From the NCBI GenBank assembly GCA_050245975.1, contig JBFWWW010000057.1, forward strand, positions 1 to 19,704: a DNA stretch of 19,704 nt, written 5' to 3'. The DNA comes from JBFWWW01 sp050245975. GTDB lineage: Bacteria > Pseudomonadota > Alphaproteobacteria > Rhizobiales > Hyphomicrobiaceae. The notes beneath the pieces were generated by a model. That model made no database searches, had not been told where the DNA came from, and saw only the letters and a program-made list of their open reading frames with translations. The position numbers were made by a program, and so were the translations under genes. Numbering within the stretch: the stretch's first letter is position 1; each line of letters begins with the position of its first letter. Of the stretch, positions 14,102 to 19,704 are shown in pieces.

Positions 14102-14949
14102 TGGTAGAGAACCGGCGATTCGGAAACCTGATCCCGCACCTGATCCTTCTGATCGGCGTCGCCATCGTCGCTTTCCCGGTCTACCTCTGCCTCGTGGGCT
14201 CGACGCATCCGCAGGGTGTCATCGCCAACGGCCAGATGCCCATAACTCCCGGGCCTCTGTTCTTCCAAACCTACTACAAGACGATATTCGTCGGCGCGAG
14301 CGGCACGACGCGCGAGCCCGTCGGGCAGATGCTCGTCAACAGTTTCATCATGGCGTCGATCATCGCGATCGGGAAGATCGCGATCTCCATCCTGTCCGCC
14401 TATGCCGTGGTCTATTTCAAGTTTCCGTTCCGGATGGCGGCGTTCTGGATGATCTTCGTAACGCTGATGTTGCCGGTCGAGGTCCGCATCTATCCGACTT
14501 ACAAGATCGCCGCCGATCTCAATCTGCTCGACAGCTACGCGGGCCTGACCCTTCCCCTGATCGCTTCGGCGACCGCAACGCTGTTCTTCCGCCAGTTCTT
14601 CATGACGATACCCGACGAGCTCATCGAGGCCTCCAAGCTGGACGGCGCCGGTCCGCTCAAGTTCTTCAAGGATACCGTAGTGCCCCTGTCGCGCACCAAC
14701 ATGGCCGCGCTGTTCGTGATCCTCTTCATCTACGGCTGGAACCAGTACCTGTGGCCGCTGTTGATCACGACCCGCGACGACATGCAGACCGTCGTTATCG
14801 GCATCAAGAAGATGATCGTGACCTCGGACGCCCTGACGGAGTGGAATATCGTCATGGCGACCGCAATGCTTGCGATGCTGCCGCCGGTCGCCGTCGTCGT
14901 TCTGATGCAGCGTTGGTTCGTCAAAGGTCTCGTGGAGACCGAGAAGTGA
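14101..14949 (+). CDS. ugpE: UgpE, sn-glycerol-3-phosphate ABC transporter permease
   Basis: This is the second inner-membrane permease of the Ugp importer, 282 residues; E. coli UgpE has 281. The EAA loop is EASKLDGAGPLKFFKDTVVP (176-195). Other family features are TLMLPVEVRIYPTYKIAADLNLLDSYAGL (about 121-149) and FIYGWNQYLWPLLIT, both typical of UgpE. The ATG overlaps the ugpA stop by one base, and no separate Shine-Dalgarno is needed for coupled translation. ugpC follows after 58 bases. Confidence 0.94.
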   Translation: MVENRRFGNLIPHLILLIGVAIVAFPVYLCLVGSTHPQGVIANGQMPITPGPLFFQTYYKTIFVGASGTTREPVGQMLVNSFIMASIIAIGKIAISILSAYAVVYFKFPFRMAAFWMIFVTLMLPVEVRIYPTYKIAADLNLLDSYAGLTLPLIASATATLFFRQFFMTIPDELIEASKLDGAGPLKFFKDTVVPLSRTNMAALFVILFIYGWNQYLWPLLITTRDDMQTVVIGIKKMIVTSDALTEWNIVMATAMLAMLPPVAVVVLMQRWFVKGLVETEK

Positions 14950-15007
14950 GCGGAATAGCGGCGCGTCGAGCCATTGCGACTGCGGCATGCCCCGGGAAGG
15001 AACGCGC

Positions 15008-16093
15008 ATGGCAGAGGTGACACTCGAAAACGTCCGCAAGGTCTACGCGGGCGACGTGGAGGCGGTGAAGGGCGTATCGCTCGCGATACCCGATGGATCA
15101 TTCACCGTCCTGCTCGGGCCGTCCGGCTGCGGAAAATCGACACTGCTGCGCATGATCGCCGGCCTCGAGACCATCACGAGCGGAACGATTTCCATCGGTG
15201 GGCGCATAGTGAACAACATCGAGCCGTCGGAGCGGGACATCGCCATGGTGTTCCAGAACTACGCGCTCTATCCGCACATGAGCGTGTACGACAACATGGC
15301 CTACGGGTTGCGCAATCGCGGCATGCCGAAGGATGAGATCGACAAGCGCGTCAATGACGCCGCCCAAATGCTCGCCATCGACGCGTTTCTCAAACGCAAG
15401 CCCCGCGCCCTGTCGGGTGGTCAGCGCCAGCGCGTTGCCATGGGCCGCGCGATCGTGCGCGAGCCGCAGGCGTTCCTATTCGACGAGCCACTATCCAACC
15501 TGGACGCAAAACTGCGGGTGACGATGCGTATCGAAATCCGGCGCCTGCACAACCGCCTGAAAGCGACGTCGATCTTCGTCACGCACGATCAGGTGGAGGC
15601 GATGACGCTCGCCGATCAGGTGGTCGTGATGAAACAGGGGCGCATCGAGCAGGTCGGGCGCCCGACGGACGTTTACCGCAACCCCGCATCCAGGTTCGTC
15701 GCTACCTTCATCGGCTCGCCGGCCATGAACCTCATTCCGGGCCATCTCGTCGCTCCCGGTGTCGTCGAAAGCGCGGCGGGGCGGTTGCCCTTTGACTCTG
15801 CCGCCTTCGATGCCGAGCCCGGTCGCACGGTTGAAATCGGCATCCGCCCGGAGGATCTGAGCATCGCCCAGGGACACGATGACGGATTGCGGTTCGCCCG
15901 TGAATTCGTCGAGGAGCTCGGCGCCACGCGGCTCATTCATGGCACGGCCGGCGACACGCCTCTGGTGATCGCCGTTGCGGCGGCGCAAGCGCTGGACCCG
16001 TCCAGCGAGTCGCGACTCGCGGCGCCGCCGTCCGCGGTGCATCTGTTCGATCCGCAAACCGGCGCGAGCCTCAGGCGGGCCCGCACCGGTTAA
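15008..16093 (+). CDS. ugpC: UgpC, sn-glycerol-3-phosphate ABC transporter ATP-binding protein
   Basis: This is the cytoplasmic ATPase of the Ugp importer, 361 residues; E. coli UgpC has 356. It has Walker A GPSGCGKST (37-45), Q-loop Gln83 in MVFQNYALYPHM, signature LSGGQRQR (135-142), Walker B AFLFDEPLSNLDAKLR (155-170) and switch His193 in VTHDQVEAMTLAD. The C-terminal regulatory OB/TOBE domain starts near residue 235 (IGSPAMNL), includes IGIRPEDL, and ends near the C-terminus. The start is the ATG behind GGGAAGGAA (14994-15002). An upstream ATG at 14987 adds only seven residues and overlaps that site. It closes the ugp operon and converges with the esterase gene 47 bases away. No terminator is evident in that gap. 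Confidence 0.95.
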   Translation: MAEVTLENVRKVYAGDVEAVKGVSLAIPDGSFTVLLGPSGCGKSTLLRMIAGLETITSGTISIGGRIVNNIEPSERDIAMVFQNYALYPHMSVYDNMAYGLRNRGMPKDEIDKRVNDAAQMLAIDAFLKRKPRALSGGQRQRVAMGRAIVREPQAFLFDEPLSNLDAKLRVTMRIEIRRLHNRLKATSIFVTHDQVEAMTLADQVVVMKQGRIEQVGRPTDVYRNPASRFVATFIGSPAMNLIPGHLVAPGVVESAAGRLPFDSAAFDAEPGRTVEIGIRPEDLSIAQGHDDGLRFAREFVEELGATRLIHGTAGDTPLVIAVAAAQALDPSSESRLAAPPSAVHLFDPQTGASLRRARTG

Positions 16094-16140
16094 AGTCCGG
16101 AGTCACATCAGCAACCGCAGACTGGCCGTCGCGCCTTTCA

Positions 16141-17193
16141 TCAGGGCTTTTTCACCAGCCCTTTATCTGTCAGCCACTTTTCGATCAGGTCGGCAATCTG
16201 CACGTTGTTCTTGTCCATCATCATCATGTGCGAATTGCCCTTGATGCCGACCTTCGGCAGGTCGATCAGGTCAACGCTGCCGCCGGCCTTGCGCATGGCA
16301 TCGGCGAAGGCCACGCCCTTGGCACGAATGGCCGGCCAGCGCGAGTCCTGCTCGATGTAATCGCCGTAGACGACCAGCGTCGGGATGTTCTTGAGGACGT
16401 CGGCCTTCGCAGGATCACCGACGCCCGCCGGCTCGACCGCCACCAGCGCCTTGACCTTGTCCGGTCGTGCCTGCGCCGCCTTGAAGCCGAAAGTACCGGC
16501 CTGACTGTGGAACAGGATCACACACGGGCAGACCTTGTCGATCTCGGCAATGTAGGCGGCGAGGATTGCGTTGTCCGTTGTCGTCCACCGCGGCACGTTC
16601 TGCTTGACGAACTGGTCGTAAGCATCAACCGGGAACTGATTGCCGGGCAGGAGCTTGCGCTTGGCTGGATCGGGATCATATGAGCCCGCGCCCTGGCCGA
16701 TCCGGAAGCGCTCGTAGGGGTTTGCCGTGGTGAGGAACAAGGGTTCACCCTCGAACACATCCGGCGAGGCGAAGCCGGAACGGCCCCGCTCGACGGCGTC
16801 CGAGTTGTAGACCGCCCAGCCCTTGCGGAGGAAATAGTTGAGCCAGCCCTCGCGCCCGTCCGGCGTCGTCTCATAGGTCACGCCGGTCAGGCCGCCGCCG
16901 TGCCAGGTCAGGAGAGGATAGGCCCCGTTCTCCCGCTGCGGCAGGAAGTACTGCACGTACATCTGCTCGACCTGATAGGTGCCATTTGGGTCGATCTTGG
17001 CCGGCACGCCACCCTTGGTGAACACGACCTCGCGCTTCGGTTTTCCGGTGATGTCGACAAGGCGTCCGCCGACGTGGAAGGAGCCCATCGCCCGCAACGT
17101 GATCGGCTCCTCGGCTTTTGCCGGTCCGATTGCACCGGCAAAAAGGCCGGTCAGAGCAAGCGCTGCGGCTGCCAGAACTCTCTCGGGCATCAT
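16141..17193 (-). CDS. Secreted esterase, similar to Alcaligenes esterase 713
   Basis: This 350-residue alpha/beta hydrolase carries a Sec signal (about 1-27, ending AKA-EE), so it is probably periplasmic. It strongly resembles, as I remember it, the structurally solved Alcaligenes esterase 713. Shared blocks are TWHGGGLTGVTYETTPDGREGW (about 96-117), a following ERGRSG, LFHSQAG with nucleophile Ser230, AVEP with acid Glu254, and KGNSHMMMMDKNNVQIADLI with base His322. A Glu rather than Asp acid is characteristic of that enzyme. The natural substrate of the family is not firmly known. Two adjacent ATGs (17191-17193 and 17188-17190) could start it; a GGGGGAAA lies just upstream. The gene is divergent from the dehydrogenase operon, with which it may share regulation. 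Confidence 0.85.
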   Translation of the reverse strand: MMPERVLAAAALALTGLFAGAIGPAKAEEPITLRAMGSFHVGGRLVDITGKPKREVVFTKGGVPAKIDPNGTYQVEQMYVQYFLPQRENGAYPLLTWHGGGLTGVTYETTPDGREGWLNYFLRKGWAVYNSDAVERGRSGFASPDVFEGEPLFLTTANPYERFRIGQGAGSYDPDPAKRKLLPGNQFPVDAYDQFVKQNVPRWTTTDNAILAAYIAEIDKVCPCVILFHSQAGTFGFKAAQARPDKVKALVAVEPAGVGDPAKADVLKNIPTLVVYGDYIEQDSRWPAIRAKGVAFADAMRKAGGSVDLIDLPKVGIKGNSHMMMMDKNNVQIADLIEKWLTDKGLVKKP

Positions 17194-17473
17194 GGTGTTT
17201 CCCCCATTCTCGTTGGCAGGATTGTTGGTTGAACCCGTGCGACGCAGCCGGGCGAGACAATCGCGTGGAGGCGGCGACGAGCCCGATACCTTAGGCCCCG
17301 GATCCCTACCCCCTCAAGCGGAAAGACCGCTGCGAAACGTCCGCCAGCCGCAGGACACAATTGCGCTTCGTTGCGCAATAAGGAACACTGGTCGCAACAA
17401 GCATATGCCCTGACGGCGGCCTCGTCCCTGACGGGTCCAGGGACGGGCAGCGGAGGGAAGGAACGGGATCGGC
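17194..17473. promoter_or_regulatory. Divergent regulatory region with two inverted repeats
   Basis: No gene is seen in these 280 bases between the esterase and the dehydrogenase. ATTGCGC (17360-17366) and GCGCAAT (17373-17379) form an inverted repeat around six bases. TTGCGC also occurs as a direct repeat spaced exactly 10 bases (17361 and 17371). Nearer the dehydrogenase, CGTCCCTG (17423-17430) and CAGGGACG (17438-17445) form an 8-bp stem with a 7-base loop. The first looks like an operator for a dimeric regulator; the second could be a leader hairpin. No regulator gene is in the window. Confidence 0.45.
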
Positions 17474-18559
17474 ATGGTCACCATCGGCGCCGCGGCGCTC
17501 ACGGATTTCGTTCGCGACATCTTCGTCAAGGCCGGCTGCTCGCCGGCGGAAGGCGAGCGCATCGGCAGGTATCTCGTTACGGCCAACCTGACCGGTCACG
17601 ACAGCCACGGCGTCCAGCGCGTTCCCCGCTATCTCCTCTGGAAGGAGGAAGGCGTTTTCGTCGCGGATCGCGACATCAAGATCGTCACTGAAACGCCGGT
17701 GCTGGCAGTGGTCGATGGACAATACGGGTTCGGGCAGACCATCGCCCCTCAGGCTGTCGCGCTCGGCATCAAGAAGTGCAAGGAGATGGGCCTGTCGGCG
17801 GTGGCGCTGCGCAATACCGGACACATCGGCCGGGTTGGCGACTGGGCCGAGATGGCCGCAGCCGATGGGCTGGTGTCGGTTCATTTCGTCAATGCAGCAT
17901 CGAGCGTGCTGGTGGCGCCTTTTGGCGGCGTCGACCGGCGCTTCTCGACGGCACCCTATTGCGTCGGCGTCCCGCGTCCGGGCAAGCCGCCGCTGGTGCT
18001 CGACTTCGCCACCTCGATCGTCGCAGAGGGCAAAGTGCTCAACGCCAGCTTCGGCGGCAAGAAAATCCCCGGCGATGCTCTCATCGGGCCTGATGGGACG
18101 AAAAGCGGCAATCCGCACCTGCTCTATGGCGACTACACGCCGACAGGCCAGCGCGACTATCGCAAGGGCGACGGCGCCATTCGCGCGTTCGGTGAGCACA
18201 AGGGATCGGGATTGGCCTTCATGTGCGAAATCCTCGGCGGCTCGCTGACAGGGACCGGCGCCGCGCGCGAGGGACGCAAATGGTCGAACGGCATGCTGTC
18301 GTTCTATGTCGATCCGGACAAGATCGACTCTGCGGGCTTCTTTCCGGAAGACGTCGCCAGCTACGTTGACTACGTCAAAAGCGCTCGGCCGGCCGAACCG
18401 GGTGGCGAGGTGCTCCTGCCGGGAGAGCCCGAGCAGCGCATGCGCGCCGACCGGACGGCCAACGGCATTCCTCTGCCTGATGATACCTGGGCAGCCATCG
18501 TCGCGGCAGCCCGGAAAGTCGGCGTCGACGAGCGCCGGATCCAGCAGGCCACCGCCTGA
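17474..18559 (+). CDS. Ldh2-type NAD(P)-dependent 2-hydroxyacid (malate/lactate) dehydrogenase
   Basis: This 361-residue cytoplasmic oxidoreductase belongs to the malate/L-lactate dehydrogenase family, which is unrelated to classical LDH. It would oxidise a 2-hydroxy acid to the 2-oxo acid. Family marks are ANLTGHDSHGVQRVPRY (37-53) with the probable catalytic His45 in DSHG, then RNTGHIGRVG (113-122), VNAASSVLVAPFGG (139-152), LDFATSIVAEGKV (about 175-187) and GEHKGSGLAFMCEILGG with its conserved Lys. Substrates in this family range from lactate and malate to sulfolactate and ureidoglycolate, so specificity is open. The start ATG follows GGAGGGAAGGAA (17452-17463). It heads an operon with two aldolase-type genes, which suggests that its oxo-acid product is then cleaved. 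Confidence 0.9.
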   Translation: MVTIGAAALTDFVRDIFVKAGCSPAEGERIGRYLVTANLTGHDSHGVQRVPRYLLWKEEGVFVADRDIKIVTETPVLAVVDGQYGFGQTIAPQAVALGIKKCKEMGLSAVALRNTGHIGRVGDWAEMAAADGLVSVHFVNAASSVLVAPFGGVDRRFSTAPYCVGVPRPGKPPLVLDFATSIVAEGKVLNASFGGKKIPGDALIGPDGTKSGNPHLLYGDYTPTGQRDYRKGDGAIRAFGEHKGSGLAFMCEILGGSLTGTGAAREGRKWSNGMLSFYVDPDKIDSAGFFPEDVASYVDYVKSARPAEPGGEVLLPGEPEQRMRADRTANGIPLPDDTWAAIVAAARKVGVDERRIQQATA

Positions 18560-18593
18560 CCATGTACACCCACACACATCCAAGGACGCTGCC

Positions 18594-19292
18594 GTGATCG
18601 ATCAATCGTTGTTCGACAAGCTCAGGACCTACGACACGCCGACCATCTGCAATGCGCTGGAGATCGTCGAGCCAACGCGACGGCTCACGGGCTTCACGAC
18701 AAAGCCGCTTGTCTGCCCCTTTCCCGATCTGCCGCCGATGCTCGGCTATGCCAAGACAGCGACCATCCGCTCGACGCATGCCAACGAGCTCGATCCGGCG
18801 AAGGCGCGCGCGCAACGGCTTGCCTATTATGAATATGCCGCCAGCACGCCACGGCCCGGCATCATCGTGATCCAGGACCTCGACGGCGCCGACGTCGGGT
18901 TCGGCGCCTTCTGGGGAGAGGTGCAGAGCACCGTCCACAAGGCGCTTGGATGCGCCGGCGTCGTCACGGACGGTTGCATCCGCGACATCCCGCAATGGGC
19001 GCCGGGACTGCCGGTGCTTGCCGGGTCCATCGCGCCAAGCCACGCGCATGTGCATCTTGCCAACTTCGGCAGTGCCGTCCGCGTCGCCGGCATGCTGGTG
19101 CATTCGGGCGACCTCATCCATGCCGATCGGCACGGCGCGGTCGTGATACCGGCTGCGACCGCCGGTAAAATCCCGGCCGCCTGCGATCTTCTGACCCGGA
19201 AGGAGGCTGTCATTCTCGACATGGCCCGTGAACCGGGCTTCGACATCGGCAAGCTGCGCGATGCGCTGGCCAAGCAAGATGAAATTCACTGA
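18594..19292 (+). CDS. RraA-like protein (4-hydroxy-4-methyl-2-oxoglutarate aldolase/oxaloacetate decarboxylase family)
   Basis: This is a 232-residue member of the RraA-like fold. Metal-dependent enzymes of the family cleave 4-hydroxy-2-oxo acids or decarboxylate oxaloacetate. The N-terminal YDTPTICNALE matches the family's 'T-x-x-x-x-D/N-A-L' opening. The key motif VTDGCIRD (124-131) provides Arg130 and Asp131, the substrate- and metal-binding pair of active aldolases. Upstream is FWGEVQSTVHKALGCAGV, and downstream GDLIHADRHGAVVIP (172-186). With the R-D pair intact it is more likely an enzyme than an RNase E regulator. The start is the GTG at 18594, supported by AAGGA (18582-18586, 7-base spacing), 34 bases after the dehydrogenase stop. 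Confidence 0.85.
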   Translation: MIDQSLFDKLRTYDTPTICNALEIVEPTRRLTGFTTKPLVCPFPDLPPMLGYAKTATIRSTHANELDPAKARAQRLAYYEYAASTPRPGIIVIQDLDGADVGFGAFWGEVQSTVHKALGCAGVVTDGCIRDIPQWAPGLPVLAGSIAPSHAHVHLANFGSAVRVAGMLVHSGDLIHADRHGAVVIPAATAGKIPAACDLLTRKEAVILDMAREPGFDIGKLRDALAKQDEIH

Positions 19293-19307
19293 GCCCCGGA
19301 GTCTCCG

Positions 19308-19704
19308 ATGAAGATGAATGCACTCAAGAAGCTGCTCGCCGGAGGCGGACGCGCCGTCAACGGATGGATCGCAATTCCCAACGCGTTCGCGGCCGAGGTC
19401 TATGCCGCGCAGGGCTGGGACAGCGTCACCATCGACATGCAGCATGGCGCTGCCGACATCAACGACGTCGTCCCGCTGCTGCAGGCCATCAACCTCAGCG
19501 CCGCGACGCCGATGGTGCGTGTTCCCTGGAACGACCCGGGCCACATCATGCGCGTGCTCGATGCCGGCGCCTATGGCGTGATCTGCCCGATGATCAACAC
19601 CAAGGCAGAAGCCGAGGCGCTGGTATCGGCCGGCCGCTATCCGCCGGGCGGCGCGCGCAGCTTCGGCCCGTTCCGCGCGGCGCAGTACGCCGGCGGCGAC
19701 TACT
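19308..19704 (+). CDS. HpcH/HpaI family aldolase (3' part beyond window)
   Basis: The first 132 residues of a class II, metal-dependent pyruvate aldolase of the HpcH/HpaI family are present; the gene runs off the right edge. Visible marks are GWIAIPNAFAAEVYAAQGWDSVTIDMQHG (about 19-47), with His46 at the position of the catalytic His of HpcH. MVRVPWNDPGHIMRVLDAGAYGVICPMI (69-96) supplies Arg71, equivalent to the conserved Arg70, followed by GGARSFGPFRA (114-124). The acidic pair usually seen as D-x-EH reads DMQHG here. Related enzymes cleave 4-hydroxy-2-oxo acids to pyruvate and an aldehyde. The start ATG is preceded by GGAG (19298-19301, 6-base spacing), 15 bases after the RraA-like gene, so all three genes are one operon. 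Confidence 0.88.
   Translation, partial: MKMNALKKLLAGGGRAVNGWIAIPNAFAAEVYAAQGWDSVTIDMQHGAADINDVVPLLQAINLSAATPMVRVPWNDPGHIMRVLDAGAYGVICPMINTKAEAEALVSAGRYPPGGARSFGPFRAAQYAGGDY

Noticed and set aside
17306..18583. 425-codon minus-strand frame opposite the Ldh2 gene
   Set aside because: Antisense shadow of a well-supported dehydrogenase; product rich in Arg/His/Asp without a recognisable fold.
1..19704. tRNA, rRNA, CRISPR, insertion sequence or phage genes
   Set aside because: None seen on reading; no clustered repeats, transposase motifs or cloverleaf-like tracts, and nearly all sequence is accounted for by metabolic and transport genes.

Overview
The window is high-GC DNA with tight operons, GTG/TTG starts and Shine-Dalgarno-led genes. 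Gene content (aerobic box pathway plus Liv- and Ugp-type ABC transporters) suggests an alphaproteobacterium, most likely of the Hyphomicrobiales (Bradyrhizobium/Rhodopseudomonas-like). That assignment is an inference from gene content and composition, not from a marker gene. No RNA gene, insertion sequence, CRISPR array or phage gene is visible.

Left part (1-10563): after the 3' end of an unrecognised gene and an AT-rich, palindrome-bearing promoter region, the aerobic benzoyl-CoA ('box') pathway is encoded on the + strand. The order is boxC (ring-opening lyase), boxB (diiron epoxidase), a 45-residue single-span membrane protein, and boxA (iron-sulfur flavoprotein reductase). A complete five-gene branched-chain-amino-acid-type ABC transporter follows: binding protein, LivH, LivM, LivG, LivF. 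In this context it probably imports benzoate or another aromatic acid. An alpha/beta hydrolase with a leaderless-type start closes the group. Benzoate-CoA ligase and the semialdehyde dehydrogenase (BoxD) are not in the window and must lie elsewhere.

Middle part (10574-16093): a minus-strand FMN-binding (PPOX-type) protein is divergent from a ugpB-[VOC]-ugpA-ugpE-ugpC operon for sn-glycerol-3-phosphate or glycerophosphodiester uptake. A good Pho-box candidate lies upstream of ugpB, which supports phosphate-starvation control. A small VOC (glyoxalase-fold) gene without the usual metal ligands is embedded between ugpB and ugpA.

Right part (16141-19704): a secreted esterase resembling Alcaligenes esterase 713 is on the minus strand. 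Divergent from it is an operon of an Ldh2-type 2-hydroxyacid dehydrogenase, an RraA-like aldolase/decarboxylase and an HpcH/HpaI aldolase cut by the window end. Together these suggest hydrolysis of an ester, oxidation of a hydroxy acid and aldol cleavage of the resulting oxo acid; the substrate is unknown.

The points most worth a second look are the small membrane protein inside the box operon, the AT-rich palindromes in front of boxC, a short open frame after boxA that looks like the decayed start of a TRAP-transporter binding protein, strong hairpins directly behind both binding-protein genes, the Pho box, the VOC insertion in ugp, and the esterase/dehydrogenase/double-aldolase module.
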